Shown here one piece after another: positions 50,266 through 60,708 of a stretch of DNA of 64,000 bases (positions are counted from its first letter, which is position 1; each line of letters opens with the position of its first letter). Source of the DNA: Peptococcaceae bacterium (lineage in GTDB: Bacteria; Bacillota; Peptococcia; DRI-13; PHAD01); contig JANLFJ010000010.1 of assembly GCA_024655825.1 (NCBI GenBank), positions 1-64,000 of the forward strand, read 5' to 3'. The notes beneath the pieces were generated by a model. The model searched no databases. It was not told where the DNA came from and worked only from the letters and a program-made list of their open reading frames with translations. Made by a program: the position numbers and the translations under genes.

Positions 50266-52929
50266 ATGGTGCTGGGTTTACTAAAAAATATTTTTGATGA
50301 AAACATCAGGGAAGTCAGGCGGCTGAGCAAAAAGGTGGAGACGATAAACAGGCTTGAACCCGGGATGCGCTCTTTGAGCGACCGGGAACTGCGCGCCAAG
50401 ACGGAGCAGTTCAGGGAGCGCCTGGCCGGGGGAGAAACCCTTGACGACATCCTGCCGGAGGCCTTTGCCGTTGTCCGGGAAGCCTCCCGCCGGGTTTTGG
50501 AGCTGAGGCATTTTGATGTCCAACTGATTGGCGGCATGGTCCTCCACGAGGGAAAAATCGCCGAGATGAAAACCGGTGAAGGCAAAACCCTGGTGGCTAC
50601 CCTTCCCGCCTACCTGAATGCCCTGACGGGCCGGGGAGTGCACATCGTCACGGTCAATGACTACCTGGCTACGCGCGACAGCGAATGGATGGGCCAGGTT
50701 TATAAGTTCCTCGGGCTGTCGGTGGGCCTGATCGTGCACGGTCTCGATTTTGAAGAACGCAAGAGAGCCTACAACGCGGATATAACGTACGGCACCAACA
50801 ACGAGTTCGGCTTCGATTACCTCAGGGACAACATGGTCTTTCATCCCGACCACATGGTGCAGAGAGGGCTGCATTACGCCATCGTGGACGAGGTGGACAG
50901 CATCCTCATCGACGAGGCCCGCACTCCTCTCATCATTTCCGGGACCGGCGACAAGCCGAAGGACCTCTATAAAAAGGTGGCCCGGATCATCCCGCGCCTC
51001 AAAAAGGAAGAAGACTACACCGTTGATGAAAAAGCCAGAATCGTCACGCTTACGGAGAAGGGCGTGGAGAGGGTTGAAAACATGCTGGGCGTGGATAACC
51101 TCTACGATGACGTAAACATCGAGCTGAGCCACCACGTCAACCAGGCCCTGCACGCTCATGTCATCATGAAGAGGGATGTCGATTACGTCGTCAAAGACGG
51201 CCAGATCATCATTGTCGATGAGTTTACCGGGCGGCTCATGTTCGGGCGCCGGTACAGCGAAGGATTGCACCAGGCCATAGAGGCCAAGGAAGGGGTCGAC
51301 ATCGAAAAGGAGTCCCAGACCCTGGCCACCATCACCTTCCAGAACTATTTCCGAATGTACGAAAAACTTGCCGGCATGACCGGCACGGCCGTGACCGAAG
51401 AAGAGGAATTCAGAAAGATATACAAGCTCGATGTCGTCGTCATTCCCACCAACAAGCCCATGATCCGCAAGGATATGCCGGACGTCGTCTACCGCACGGA
51501 GGCCGGCAAGTTCAACGCCGTGGTGGACGAGATTGAAAGACGGACCAAGCAAGGCCAGCCTGTGCTGGTTGGGACCATATCCATAGAAAAATCGGAACGC
51601 CTTTCCGAAATGCTGAAAAAAAGGGGCATCGAGCACCAGGTCCTAAACGCCAAGTTTCATGACCTGGAGGCCCACATCGTGGCCCAGGCCGGGCGGAAAG
51701 GGGCCGTTACCGTATCCACCAACATGGCCGGTCGCGGTACCGACATCCTGCTGGGAGGCAACCCCGGCTACCTGGCCCGCCAGGAGATGCTCAAACAGGG
51801 CTACGAGTCTCATGTGATCGAAGAAGCGGCCAGCTACAGCGCGGTGGAGGATCCCGGCATCCTGCGGGCCAGGGAACACTACCGGCGGCTGTACGAGGCC
51901 AAGAAGGTGGAAACCGACAAGGAACACGAGGAAGTCGTGAAACTGGGCGGTCTCCATATTATCGGCACGGAACGGCACGAGAGCAGGCGCATCGACAACC
52001 AGCTGCGCGGCCGTTCGGGACGCCAGGGAGACCCCGGCTCCAGCCAGTTCTACATTTCCCTGGAGGATGACCTCATGCGCCTCTTCGGCGCCGAAAACAT
52101 CATGGGACTCATGGACAGGCTGGGGATGGACGATTCGATTCCCATCGAGAACAACCTCATTTCCAGGGCTATCGAGAACGCGCAGCGCCGGGTGGAGAGC
52201 CGCAACTTCGATATCCGCAAGCACGTCCTGGAGTACGACGACGTCATGAACCAGCAGCGGGAGGTCATCTACGGCCAGCGCCGCAAGGTCCTGATGGGAG
52301 AAGACATGAAGGAGAGCATCCTGGAGATGATCGGGAAGGTGGTCAACCGGACTGTGGACCGTTTCGCCGGGGAAAGCAGGTACTCGGAGGAATGGGACCT
52401 CAAGGGGATGCTCGAGCAGGCCAGGCATGTTTTCCTGCCGCGGCACACCCTGACGCTGGCGGACCTGTCCAAACTGGAAGACAAAGAGATCAGGGAGCTG
52501 TTGTTGGGCGAAGCGTGGAAAGATTACGAGAAAAGAGAGAAAGAACTGGGACCGGAAAACATGCGGGAACTGGAGCGCCTGGTCACGCTCAGGGTGGTGG
52601 ACAACAAGTGGATGGGCCATCTGGACGCCATGGACCAGCTGCGCCACGGCATCGGGCTGCGGGCTTACGGCCAGCGGGATCCCCTGGTTGAATACAAGTA
52701 TGAAGCCTATGACATGTTTAACCAGATGATCGAGGAAATCCAGGAAGAAATCGTGCGCTACGTCTATCACGTCACCTTCGTGGAAAGACCGAAGGAGAGG
52801 GAGGATTTGGTCGAAAACCGCGGGGAGGGCGAAGTGAAAAGAACGCCGGTCACAAGCCGCAAAATCGGCCGGAATGATCCCTGCCCCTGCGGCAGCGGGA
52901 AAAAATACAAAAAATGCTGCGGGAAATAG
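50266..52929 (+). CDS. secA: Preprotein translocase ATPase SecA
   Basis: The 887-residue motor drives proteins through SecYEG. Visible motifs are [20 protein letters not shown] (Walker A), [20 protein letters not shown] (DEVD Walker B), and the helicase motif [14 protein letters not shown]. The C-terminal [17 protein letters not shown] zinc motif, which binds SecB or ribosome-linked partners, is present. Length and layout are standard. It is followed 13 bases later by prfB, as in many Firmicutes. Confidence 0.96.
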   Translation: MVLGLLKNIFDENIREVRRLSKKVETINRLEPGMRSLSDRELRAKTEQFRERLAGGETLDDILPEAFAVVREASRRVLELRHFDVQLIGGMVLHEGKIAEMKTGEGKTLVATLPAYLNALTGRGVHIVTVNDYLATRDSEWMGQVYKFLGLSVGLIVHGLDFEERKRAYNADITYGTNNEFGFDYLRDNMVFHPDHMVQRGLHYAIVDEVDSILIDEARTPLIISGTGDKPKDLYKKVARIIPRLKKEEDYTVDEKARIVTLTEKGVERVENMLGVDNLYDDVNIELSHHVNQALHAHVIMKRDVDYVVKDGQIIIVDEFTGRLMFGRRYSEGLHQAIEAKEGVDIEKESQTLATITFQNYFRMYEKLAGMTGTAVTEEEEFRKIYKLDVVVIPTNKPMIRKDMPDVVYRTEAGKFNAVVDEIERRTKQGQPVLVGTISIEKSERLSEMLKKRGIEHQVLNAKFHDLEAHIVAQAGRKGAVTVSTNMAGRGTDILLGGNPGYLARQEMLKQGYESHVIEEAASYSAVEDPGILRAREHYRRLYEAKKVETDKEHEEVVKLGGLHIIGTERHESRRIDNQLRGRSGRQGDPGSSQFYISLEDDLMRLFGAENIMGLMDRLGMDDSIPIENNLISRAIENAQRRVESRNFDIRKHVLEYDDVMNQQREVIYGQRRKVLMGEDMKESILEMIGKVVNRTVDRFAGESRYSEEWDLKGMLEQARHVFLPRHTLTLADLSKLEDKEIRELLLGEAWKDYEKREKELGPENMRELERLVTLRVVDNKWMGHLDAMDQLRHGIGLRAYGQRDPLVEYKYEAYDMFNQMIEEIQEEIVRYVYHVTFVERPKEREDLVENRGEGEVKRTPVTSRKIGRNDPCPCGSGKKYKKCCGK

Positions 52930-52942
52930 GAGGTTTGCTGTT

Positions 52943-54062
52943 TTGTCAGTGGAAATAAAGCGGGAACTGGAAAAAATCAAAAAAAGAATCGACGAATTAA
53001 GGGGGTCCCTTTGACATCGCCGGTAAACAGGCTGAACTGAAAGAACTTGAAGAAAAGATGGCTCAACCCGGCTTTTGGGAAGACCCGGAGGAAGCCCAGA
53101 AGATTGTGCAGCGAAGCAGCGTCTTGAAAAACAGGGTCCAGGAATGGGAAGACCTTTACGACCGCTTCGAGGAGGCGGGGGTGCTTTATGAACTGGGACA
53201 GGAAGAGGAGGAATACCTGGAGGAGGCGGAAAAAACCCTGGAGGAACTCGGCCGGGAACTGGACAGGCTGGACCTTCAGCTGCTCTTTCGCGACAAGTAC
53301 GACGCCGGCAACGCGATCGTTTCCCTCCACCCCGGCGCTGGGGGAACAGAGTCCCAGGACTGGGCGGAGATGCTTCTCAGGATGTATACCCGCTGGGCCG
53401 AGCGAAAGGGCTTCGCCGTGGAAATGCTTGATTACCTGCCGGGGGAGGAAGCCGGCATAAAGAGCGTCACCCTGCTGGTAAAAGGAGAAAACGCATACGG
53501 CTGCCTGAAAACCGAGAAGGGCGTTCACCGGCTGGTGCGGATTTCGCCGTTCGACGCTTCCGGCAGGCGCCACACTTCTTTTGCGGCCGTCGACGTGATT
53601 CCCGAAGTGGACGAGGAAATCGACGAGATCACCCTGGACTATTCGGAAATCAAGGTCGACACCTACCGTTCGGGCGGGGCGGGAGGCCAGCACGTGAACA
53701 AGACTGATTCGGCCGTGCGCATGACCCACCTTCCCACCGGGATAGTGGTGCAGTGCCAGAACGAGCGGTCCCAGATTTCCAACCGCATGGCCTGCGAGAA
53801 AATACTCAAAGCCAAACTGCTGGAATTGAAGCGGGCTGAAAAAGAAAAGGAATTGAACAGCCTGAGGGGCGAACAGCAAGAGATCGGTTGGGGCAGCCAG
53901 GTCCGGTCGTACGTGTTTCATCCCTACAGCCTGGTGAAGGACCACCGGACCGGGGTGGAAGTGGGCAACGTCCAGGGGGTCATGGATGGGGAGATAGACG
54001 TGTTCATTGACGCCTGCCTGAGGATGGAGGCCGCTAGAGATATGAATAGTAGTGGGAGTTGA
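52943..54062 (+). CDS. prfB: Peptide chain release factor 2, with programmed +1 frameshift
   Basis: The first frame starts at the TTG at 52943 (GGAGG 8 bases ahead) and ends after 23 codons at the TGA at 53012-53014. The second frame continues from GAC at 53013 to the stop at 54060-54062. RF2 recognises UGA and UAA, so low RF2 lets ribosomes shift and make more RF2. The body has [15 protein letters not shown] (SPF codon-reading motif) and [14 protein letters not shown] (GGQ catalytic motif). The total length of about 372 residues is normal. There is one gene here, not two. Confidence 0.96.
53000..53015 (+). promoter_or_regulatory. RF2 +1 recoding site
   Basis: An internal Shine-Dalgarno-like AGGGGG (53000-53005) is followed by CTT TGA C (53009-53015). 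This is the well-known prfB autoregulation signal. The ribosome shifts from CTT into the +1 frame. Confidence 0.95.
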
Positions 54063-54068
54063 GGAATC

Positions 54069-54887
54069 GTGGACCAGGTTACAGAAGAGAAACTGAAAGA
54101 CACCGCCAGGCAGATCCGCCGCGATATAATCACCATGATTGCCGCGGCCGGTTCGGGTCACCCCGGGGGCTCGCTTTCGGCGGTGGAAATAGTGACGGCC
54201 CTGTACTTCCGGGAAATGAGGATCGACCCGTCCAACCCGGCTTGGCCGGAGCGGGACAGGTTTGTCCTCAGCAAGGGACACGCCGCGCCGCTGCTCTTTT
54301 CCGCGCTGGCGGAGAGGGGCTTTTTCCCGCGGGAGGAGCTCCTGACCTTCCGCCGGATAAACAGCCGGCTGCAAGGACACCCGGACATGAAAAAAGCCCC
54401 GGGCGTGGAAATGTCCACCGGCTCCCTGGGACAGGGAATTTCGACGGCGGTGGGCATGGCCCTGGCCGGGAAGATTGACCGGAAAGACTACCGGGTCTTT
54501 GTCCTTTTAGGGGACGGGGAAATAGAAGAGGGGCAGGTCTGGGAAGCGGCCATGGCCGCTGCCCACTACAGGCTGGACAACCTCACCGCCTTCCTTGATT
54601 ATAACGGGCTGCAGATAGACGGGCCCATTTCGGAGGTGATGTCGCCGGAGCCGGTTGACAAGAAATTTGCCGCCTTCGGCTGGCATGTCCTGGAAATCGA
54701 TGGGCACTCCTTTGCGGAAATCGGCGAAGCCGTGGCGGAAGCCAGGCGGACCAAGGGCAAGCCGACCATGATCATCGCCAGGACGGTTAAAGGAAAAGGC
54801 GTTTCATTTATGGAAAACCAGGTAGGCTGGCACGGCACGCCGCCCAACCGGGAACAGGCGGAACAAGCCCTGGCCGAGCTGTCCTGA
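54069..54887 (+). CDS. tktA: Transketolase, N-terminal subunit
   Basis: The 272-residue protein holds the thiamine pyrophosphate-binding half: [60 protein letters not shown], and [20 protein letters not shown]. The second subunit is the next gene, so transketolase is split, as in many Clostridia and archaea. Together they transfer two-carbon units in the pentose phosphate pathway. It starts with GTG. Confidence 0.92.
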   Translation: MDQVTEEKLKDTARQIRRDIITMIAAAGSGHPGGSLSAVEIVTALYFREMRIDPSNPAWPERDRFVLSKGHAAPLLFSALAERGFFPREELLTFRRINSRLQGHPDMKKAPGVEMSTGSLGQGISTAVGMALAGKIDRKDYRVFVLLGDGEIEEGQVWEAAMAAAHYRLDNLTAFLDYNGLQIDGPISEVMSPEPVDKKFAAFGWHVLEIDGHSFAEIGEAVAEARRTKGKPTMIIARTVKGKGVSFMENQVGWHGTPPNREQAEQALAELS

Positions 54888-54903
54888 AAGGGAGGAAGAA
54901 AAC

Positions 54904-55851
54904 GTGGAAATGATTGCGACGAGAGACGCGTACGGCAAGGCTCTCGTTAAACTGGGCGCCAGTGACCCGCGGGTCGTTGTGCTGGATGCCGACCTGGCCA
55001 AGTCAACCAAAACCGTGGAATTTATGAAGCATTACCCGGAGCGTTTTTTCGACATGGGGATTGCCGAGCAGAACATGATGGGGACGGCCGCCGGCCTGGC
55101 GGCCGCAGGGAAGGTCCCTTTCGCCAGCACGTTTGCGGTTTTCGCCGCCGGCCGGGCCTTTGAACAGGTGCGCAACTCCATCGCCTACACCAGGTTGAAC
55201 GTCAAGATAGCCGCCACCCACGCAGGGCTGACCGTGGGAGAGGACGGCGCTTCCCACCAGGCCATTGCCGACCTGGCGGTTATGCGGGCCTTGCCCAACA
55301 TGACTGTCGTCGTTCCGGCCGACGGCGTGGAAACGGAAAAGGCCGTCTTTGCCGCGGCCGAGACCGGGGGGCCTTTTTACATACGCCTGGGGAGGTCCGC
55401 TTTGCCGGTGCTTTTTGACGGCGATTACCGGTTTCGCATCGGCGAGGCGGCCGTCATGCGGCCGGGCAATGACGCCTCGGTTATAGCGTGCGGCATAATG
55501 GTGGCCGAAGCCCTCAAGGCGGCGGAAGAACTGGAAAAAGAAGGGCTGTCCGTACGGGTGATCAACATGTCCACCATCAAGCCCCTGGACAGGGAGGCGG
55601 TAACCATTGCCGCCAGGGAGACGGGAGCGATAGTCACCGCCGAGGAGCATACCGTTCTCGGCGGGTTGGGAAGCGCTGTGGCCGAAACCCTGGTGGAGAC
55701 CGTTCCCGTGCCCATGGAAAGGGTGGGGATAAAGGACGTTTTCGGCGAGTCCGGCAAGCCCCAGGAACTTTTGGAGAAATACGGGCTCACGGCGAAAAAT
55801 ATCAAGGATGCGGTGTATAAGGCGATCGGACGGAAAAAAGAACGGGCATAA
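54904..55851 (+). CDS. tktB: Transketolase, C-terminal subunit
   Basis: The 315-residue protein has the pyrimidine-binding half (VVVLDADLAKSTKTVEFMKH, RFFDMGIAEQNMMGTAAGLA, then FAAGRAFEQVRNSIAYTRLN) and the transketolase C-terminal domain (VIACGIMVAEALKAAEELEK, VTAEEHTVLGGLGSAVAETL). It pairs with the subunit encoded just upstream. GGAGGAAG lies ahead of its start. Confidence 0.92.
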   Translation: MEMIATRDAYGKALVKLGASDPRVVVLDADLAKSTKTVEFMKHYPERFFDMGIAEQNMMGTAAGLAAAGKVPFASTFAVFAAGRAFEQVRNSIAYTRLNVKIAATHAGLTVGEDGASHQAIADLAVMRALPNMTVVVPADGVETEKAVFAAAETGGPFYIRLGRSALPVLFDGDYRFRIGEAAVMRPGNDASVIACGIMVAEALKAAEELEKEGLSVRVINMSTIKPLDREAVTIAARETGAIVTAEEHTVLGGLGSAVAETLVETVPVPMERVGIKDVFGESGKPQELLEKYGLTAKNIKDAVYKAIGRKKERA

Positions 55852-55884
55852 CGAATACCCGCCGGCATTTAACAGGCCTTTCCA

Positions 55885-55910
55885 GCAGGATTTCCCCTGA
55901 TCATGTCGAA
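55885..55910 (+). promoter_or_regulatory. GCAGGA-N13-TGTCGAA motif, copy 2, upstream of ftsE
   Basis: GCAGGA (55885-55890), 13 bases, TGTCGAA (55904-55910). It has the same elements and spacing as the copy at 9669-9694. It lies 55 bases before ftsE. Confidence 0.4.
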
Positions 55911-55965
55911 CAAAAAGATAGTTGGCAGAATAATTGCAGAGATTTAATTAAAGCGGGGTGATCAG

Positions 55966-56652
55966 GTGATCCAGATGTTCAACGTCTTCAAGACATACAA
56001 CGGTGAAGTAAGGGTGGATGCCCTTTGTGATATAAACCTCCACATTAAAAAGGGGGAGTTTGTTTTTATTGTCGGTCCCAGCGGGGCCGGCAAATCGACC
56101 CTTGCCAGGCTGATGATCAGGGAAGAGCTGCCGACAAAAGGACAGATCATGGTCGACGGCCGCAGCATCATCAGGATGAAAGAACGGGAAGTTCCTTATC
56201 TTCGCCGGAAAATCGGCTTCATCTTCCAGGACTTCCGGCTTCTCATGGACCGCACCGTCTATGAAAACGTGGCCTTCGCCCTCGAGGCCCTGGAGATGCC
56301 GCGCAGCGTCGTCCGGGAGCGTGTTCCCGCCGTCCTGGAAATGGTGGGACTGGCGGACAAGATCAATTCTTATCCCTACCAGCTGTCCGGCGGCCAGCAG
56401 CAGAGGGTCTGCATTGCCAGGGCCGTGGTCAACGACCCCCTGATAGTGATTGCCGACGAACCGACCGGGAACCTTGACCCCGACACCTCCTGGGGGATCA
56501 TGTCGATCCTGGCGGCCATTAACAAGCGGGGCACGACGATAATTACGGCAACGCATGACCGGGAGATTGTCGACAGGATGAAGCGCAGGGTGATTGCCCT
56601 TTCCGAAGGCCGTATTGTCAGGGATGACGAAAGGGGGTTCTACCAGTCGTGA
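55966..56652 (+). CDS. ftsE: Cell division ATP-binding protein FtsE
   Basis: The 228-residue ABC ATPase has [20 protein letters not shown] (Walker A), [20 protein letters not shown] (signature), [16 protein letters not shown] (Walker B), and [12 protein letters not shown] (H loop). With FtsX it activates peptidoglycan hydrolases at the membrane. It starts with GTG. ftsX overlaps its end by 4 bases. Confidence 0.94.
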   Translation: MIQMFNVFKTYNGEVRVDALCDINLHIKKGEFVFIVGPSGAGKSTLARLMIREELPTKGQIMVDGRSIIRMKEREVPYLRRKIGFIFQDFRLLMDRTVYENVAFALEALEMPRSVVRERVPAVLEMVGLADKINSYPYQLSGGQQQRVCIARAVVNDPLIVIADEPTGNLDPDTSWGIMSILAAINKRGTTIITATHDREIVDRMKRRVIALSEGRIVRDDERGFYQS

Positions 56653-57536
56653 AGCCGAGCAGTTTTAGCTACGCTTTTCGTGACGCCCTCCGCTCCCTGT
56701 GGCGCAATAAATTCATGAGCATGGCCTCGGTGGCTACCGTGGCCATATCCCTCCTCGTGCTGGGTTCGGCCTGGTTGCTGGTTATGAATACCCACCACCT
56801 GGCCAAAGCAATGGAGTCCGAACTGGAAATCAACGTCTACCTTAAAAACGAAGTGACCAGGGAACAGGCCCTGGCCCTGAAGGAGCAGTTTGCCGGGATT
56901 CCCGGCACGGCCGAAGTGATTTTCGTTTCAAAAGAAGAGGGTTTAAAGGTCCTGGAAGAACGCTTCGGAAAAGAGACCGACCTGCTGGAGGCGCTGGGCG
57001 GCAGCAACCCTCTCCCCGACGTGTACCGTATTAAGGCGCAGGCGGCCGAGGATGTCCCGCGGATTGCCGACGATGCCGGCAAAATTCAGGGAGTGGAAAA
57101 GGTCCGCTACGGCCAGGGGTTTGTGGAGAAACTGCTTTCCTTAACGCGGTGGCTGCGTGTGTCCGGAATAATAGCCATTTTTGCCGTTGCCCTGGCGGCG
57201 GTGTTCCTGATCGCCACGACCATCAGGCTTACCGTTTACGCCCGGCGGCACGAAGTTGCCATCATGAAACTGGTGGGGGCTACCAACTGGTATATCCGCT
57301 GGCCCTTTTTCCTGGAAGGCATGGTCATCGGGTTTACGGGAGCGCTGATTTCCGTCGTTTCATTATACCTGTTTTACGACAAGCTGACCGAGAACATCGC
57401 TCTTACCGTCAGCTTCCTTCCGGTGATGACCGACAAGAACGTCCTCTTTGACATCTATAAAAATCTGCTGATTCTGGGCACGGGCCTGGGAGCGCTGGGG
57501 AGCGCGATCAGCCTGCGCCGCTTCCTGAAAATTTGA
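56649..57536 (+). CDS. ftsX: Cell division membrane protein FtsX
   Basis: The 295-residue membrane partner of FtsE has an N-terminal segment (SMASVATVAISLLVLGSAWL), an extracellular domain (LEINVYLKNEVTREQALALK), and a FtsX permease domain with three segments at the end (VSGIIAIFAVALAAVFLIAT, TIRLTVYARRHEVAIMKLVG, and the segment VIGFTGALISVVSLYLF). GTGA overlap links it to ftsE. Confidence 0.94.
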   Translation: MKPSSFSYAFRDALRSLWRNKFMSMASVATVAISLLVLGSAWLLVMNTHHLAKAMESELEINVYLKNEVTREQALALKEQFAGIPGTAEVIFVSKEEGLKVLEERFGKETDLLEALGGSNPLPDVYRIKAQAAEDVPRIADDAGKIQGVEKVRYGQGFVEKLLSLTRWLRVSGIIAIFAVALAAVFLIATTIRLTVYARRHEVAIMKLVGATNWYIRWPFFLEGMVIGFTGALISVVSLYLFYDKLTENIALTVSFLPVMTDKNVLFDIYKNLLILGTGLGALGSAISLRRFLKI

Positions 57537-57639
57537 CAGCTTCATTTATGATACGCCCGGTAATTTTTTGCAAAGCGGTGAAAATGGCCGACCGCGTAGT
57601 AAGGGAGATGATGGGACTGCAATAATTATAATATCGCTG

Positions 57640-57741
57640 TTGTATTTTACGAAGCTTGCCCAGGGAGAGCAGGCTGGAAAAGAAAAAGGATGGATGACTA
57701 TCGAGGAAGTGGAAGCAGAACTGGGGATTGAGAATGTATAA
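57640..57741 (+). pseudogene. Short antitoxin remnant before the ParE-like toxin
   Basis: A frame from a TTG at 57640 to TAA at 57739-57741 encodes about 33 residues ending KEKGWMTIEEVEAELGIEN, which resembles the C-terminal, toxin-binding end of Phd/RHH-type antitoxins. It overlaps the toxin start by 8 bases, as is usual for such pairs. The DNA-binding N-terminus is not found upstream. It could be a degenerate antitoxin. Confidence 0.4.
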
Positions 57742-58051
57742 GCTGAAAATTTCGCCCGAAGCCAAAGATGATTTGGCAGAAATTAAAGGCTACATTTCTC
57801 AGGAGGCGGATGTAAATCTGGTTTCTAAAATCACGAAAAAAATACGCGGGTTGTCGGAGCATCCTGGAATTGGCGCCCCGCTATCTTCCGTCGTAGATAT
57901 TCAGACAGACTACCGTTTTCTTGCCTGTGCCAATTACCTGATATTTTACAGGTGCGAAGATGGAATTGTTTTCGTGTCGAGAATCTTATACGGCAGGCGG
58001 AATTATACGCGTATCCTGTTCGGTGACTTGCCGGAGGATGAAGAAAAATAG
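57734..58051 (+). CDS. RelE/ParE-family toxin
   Basis: The 105-residue protein has the ParE/RelE toxin fold: KLKISPEAKDDLAEIKGYIS near the start, IRGLSEHPGIGAPLSSVVD, and YRFLACANYLIFYRCEDGIV with VSRILYGRRNYTRILFG at the end. Such proteins poison gyrase (ParE) or cut mRNA (RelE). It lies between ftsX and the protease gene, an insertion compared with B. subtilis order. Only a short antitoxin remnant is seen before it. The start ATG overlaps the antitoxin end. Confidence 0.8.
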   Translation: MYKLKISPEAKDDLAEIKGYISQEADVNLVSKITKKIRGLSEHPGIGAPLSSVVDIQTDYRFLACANYLIFYRCEDGIVFVSRILYGRRNYTRILFGDLPEDEEK

Positions 58052-58175
58052 AGTACATATCGCTTAGTCAATTAAAAAACTGGATCAGTGAATTGCCCAG
58101 TTATATCAGGGCTTTATTCGGACAATTTGGGTGCGAAAGTTGAGTACTTAACATATATATAATTTTGGTGGTAAA

Positions 58176-58206
58176 ATAAAACGGTGATAATAACACCGTT
58201 TTATTG
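58176..58206 (+). terminator. Rho-independent terminator
   Basis: ATAAAACGGTG (58176-58186) and CACCGTTTTAT (58194-58204) pair around a 7-base loop. The T-rich arm follows. It precedes the Ctp protease gene. Confidence 0.65.
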
Positions 58207-58235
58207 TTAGCGGTGATGACCGGGCGGGTGAGATT

Positions 58236-59378
58236 TTGGAAAGGCACGGATTTTTGAAAAAAATAACCGCGATCCTGACCGTTTTCTGTTTTATTGTGAC
58301 AGCGCTGGTCTGCCTTTTTTATTTTACCTGCAGCGCGGAAATAAACAGGATGCTCGAGGTTGGTTTTCTGATCAAAACCCAGTACCTGCATGACGTGACG
58401 GTTAAGCAGCTCCTGAAGGGGGCTGCCAGGGGCATGGTGGAGTCGCTCGACGACCCTTACTCCGTTTTTATGGACGCTCAAGAGTATAACGACCTGCAGC
58501 GCTATATCCAGGGGAGCTTCGGCGGGATAGGCATTTACGTTGAGGTCACCAAGGACAGGAAACTGGTGGTTTCTTCGCCTATTGAAGGCACTCCGGCTTA
58601 CAAAGCGGGGATAAAGAGAGGGGACATCATCATCAAGGTTGATGACGCCTTTACAAGTGAAATGGAATACGACGAGGCCATTGCCAGGATGAGGGGCGAG
58701 CCGGGAACAAAAGTAAAAATAAGCGTGATGCGGGAAGGGATGACCAAGCTGCTCGATTTTACCTTAACCAGGGAGATAATAGATATTCCTTCGGTGGAAA
58801 GCCGGGTCCTGGAAAACAATATCGGCTACCTGCGCTTAAAGGTTTTTTCCAGCAACACCGACGAGATTGCGGCAAAACACCTCAAGAGCCTGCAGGAGAA
58901 AGGAATAAAAGCACTGATCCTTGACCTCCGCGACAACCCCGGCGGTGACCTGGAAACGGCGGTGAACATAGCCGATTACCTGATCCCGGAAAGCCCGATC
59001 GTCTATATTGTCAATAAAAGCGGTTATACCCAGACATATAAGTCCGCCGACCGGAATTATCTTCATCTTCCCCTCGTCGTTTTAATCAACGGGGGGAGCG
59101 CCAGCGCGTCCGAGGTCCTGTCAGGAGCCGTCAAGGATACGGGAGCGGGTGTCTTGATGGGAGAAAAGACTTTCGGCAAAGGTATTGTCCAGGGCATTTT
59201 CCCGCTGGGGAAAGGAGAGGGACTGAAGCTCACGACTTCAAAGTACCTCACCCCTGCCAAGAAAGACATACACGAAAAGGGGATCGAGCCCGACATCGTC
59301 GTAGCGCAGCCGGCTGCCGCGAGCGAGGATGTTCAGCTGAAAAAAGCCCTCGAGTACCTTAAAAGTCGCTTGAAGTGA
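58236..59378 (+). CDS. ctpB: Carboxy-terminal processing protease (S41, CtpA/CtpB type)
   Basis: The 380-residue protease has one N-terminal membrane segment (KITAILTVFCFIVTALVCLF), a PDZ domain (GSFGGIGIYVEVTKDRKLVV, GIKRGDIIIKVDD), and the S41 core with catalytic Ser in INGGSASASEVLSGAV and Lys in MGEKTFGKGIVQG. It lies after ftsX as CtpB does in B. subtilis, where it processes a sporulation signalling protein. The start is a TTG. Confidence 0.92.
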   Translation: MERHGFLKKITAILTVFCFIVTALVCLFYFTCSAEINRMLEVGFLIKTQYLHDVTVKQLLKGAARGMVESLDDPYSVFMDAQEYNDLQRYIQGSFGGIGIYVEVTKDRKLVVSSPIEGTPAYKAGIKRGDIIIKVDDAFTSEMEYDEAIARMRGEPGTKVKISVMREGMTKLLDFTLTREIIDIPSVESRVLENNIGYLRLKVFSSNTDEIAAKHLKSLQEKGIKALILDLRDNPGGDLETAVNIADYLIPESPIVYIVNKSGYTQTYKSADRNYLHLPLVVLINGGSASASEVLSGAVKDTGAGVLMGEKTFGKGIVQGIFPLGKGEGLKLTTSKYLTPAKKDIHEKGIEPDIVVAQPAAASEDVQLKKALEYLKSRLK

Positions 59379-59391
59379 AGGGGGGAAACCG

Positions 59392-60639
59392 GTGTTCCCG
59401 TTTTTGGCCCTCATGCCTTTAATGTTGCAAACGTTTTTTTCCCTGCTTGCCGACTGGCTGTTTTGGGTTATCGTGCTGCTGGTGGCCCTGCAGTACCGGA
59501 GAATGGCCGCCGCTTCCTGGCAGCTTTTTGACCTGCCCGGGGAACCGGTATGGCCGTCCGTGTTGATAGCGGCCGGTTTCGGCATCGCCGGCGGGTTCTT
59601 TGCCAGCATTCTTATCGTTATCGTAGGCATATCCGTCCTGGAACTGGGCATCAGCTACCTGTGGATCACAGCGTTGATCCTGATGCTGTTCCAGCAGCGG
59701 TTCCTGTGTTTTGCTTACGCCGGCGGGGTTCTTTCCCTATCCAGGCTGCTCTTCGGTTTTCCCGAGGTCAGCGTGGCGCAGTTGATGGGGCTGGTGGCCA
59801 TCCTCCACATGGTCGAGTCGCTCCTTATCCTTGCCAGCGGGCACCTGGAACCGCTGCCGGTTTATGTTCGCACCGGGCAGGGACGCGTGGTGGGGGGTTA
59901 CAACCTGCAGAAATTCTGGCCCCTGCCGCTCATTGCCCTGCTTGCCTGGATGGTCCCCGGCGAGGAAATCATTAAAGGGGCTGTTCACATGCCTGACTGG
60001 TGGCCCCTTATTAAAACCGAACTGCTCCAGGGCAAGGGCGAACCGCTGTATGTGATGATGCCTGTGGTGGCGGCCCTCGGCTACGGGGACATCGCCATCA
60101 CCGCCGCGCCCGGCGAGAAGACCAGGACTGCCGCCCTGGAACTGGCCGTATACAGCCTCATCCTGCTGCTCATGTCCATTGCGGCCAGTCACCTGCCCGC
60201 GGTGTCCTTTGTTCCCGCTCTTTTCGGGCCGCTTGGCCATGAGTTCCTGATCCGCGCCGGCCAGCGCCGGGAACTGCGGGGCCAGCCGGTTTTTGTCCAG
60301 CCGGAACGCGGGGTCATGGTTCTCCACGTGTTGCGCGGTTCTCCCCTGCAGAAAGCCGGCGTGCGCAGGGGCGACATTCTCCTTTCTGTTGACGGTTGCC
60401 CTGTGGACGGCGCGCATGAAGTGCGCGAAATACTGTTGGAGACGGCAGGAGCGGTAGAAGTGGAATACCTTTCCGGCAAAAAACGCGAATGGCGGCGTTC
60501 CTTAGCGCCCAGGAGCGGCGGGGAGCCGCTGGGATTTGTACCGGCGCCGGGGATTTACGAAACATCTTTCCTGGAAATGGCCGGTTCGGTCAGCCCTCTC
60601 CGGCGGTGGTGGAGCAGAGCGAGAAAACGCTTTCGTTGA
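59392..60639 (+). CDS. minJ: MinJ-like membrane protein with PDZ domain
   Basis: The 415-residue protein has about six to eight membrane segments (ADWLFWVIVLLVALQYRRMA, LELGISYLWITALILMLFQQ) and a C-terminal PDZ domain (GVMVLHVLRGSPLQKAGVRR, GDILLSVDGCPVDGAHEV). In B. subtilis the gene in the same place, between ctpB and uvrB, is minJ, which links DivIVA to MinD at the division site. Sequence similarity is modest, so the name rests mainly on layout and position. It starts with GTG. Confidence 0.72.
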   Translation: MFPFLALMPLMLQTFFSLLADWLFWVIVLLVALQYRRMAAASWQLFDLPGEPVWPSVLIAAGFGIAGGFFASILIVIVGISVLELGISYLWITALILMLFQQRFLCFAYAGGVLSLSRLLFGFPEVSVAQLMGLVAILHMVESLLILASGHLEPLPVYVRTGQGRVVGGYNLQKFWPLPLIALLAWMVPGEEIIKGAVHMPDWWPLIKTELLQGKGEPLYVMMPVVAALGYGDIAITAAPGEKTRTAALELAVYSLILLLMSIAASHLPAVSFVPALFGPLGHEFLIRAGQRRELRGQPVFVQPERGVMVLHVLRGSPLQKAGVRRGDILLSVDGCPVDGAHEVREILLETAGAVEVEYLSGKKREWRRSLAPRSGGEPLGFVPAPGIYETSFLEMAGSVSPLRRWWSRARKRFR

Positions 60640-60641
60640 TG

Positions 60642-60650
60642 TGATATAAT
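60642..60650 (+). promoter_or_regulatory. Extended -10 promoter upstream of uvrB
   Basis: TATAAT at 60645-60650 is preceded by TGA, giving an extended -10. No good -35 is seen. It is 59 bases before uvrB. I did not find a clear SOS box (GAAC-N4-GTTC) here. Confidence 0.45.
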
Positions 60651-60708
60651 AATATAACGAATATAACGCGAGCGGTTCAAGACCAAGTCGACACGGTGGT
60701 GAACAAAG

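Noticed and set aside
50281-52980. Long minus-strand frames over secA
   Set aside because: They are shadows of a clear SecA gene in GC-rich DNA and have no family features.
60645-60708. SOS box upstream of uvrB
   Set aside because: No clear GAAC-N4-GTTC was seen in this gap.
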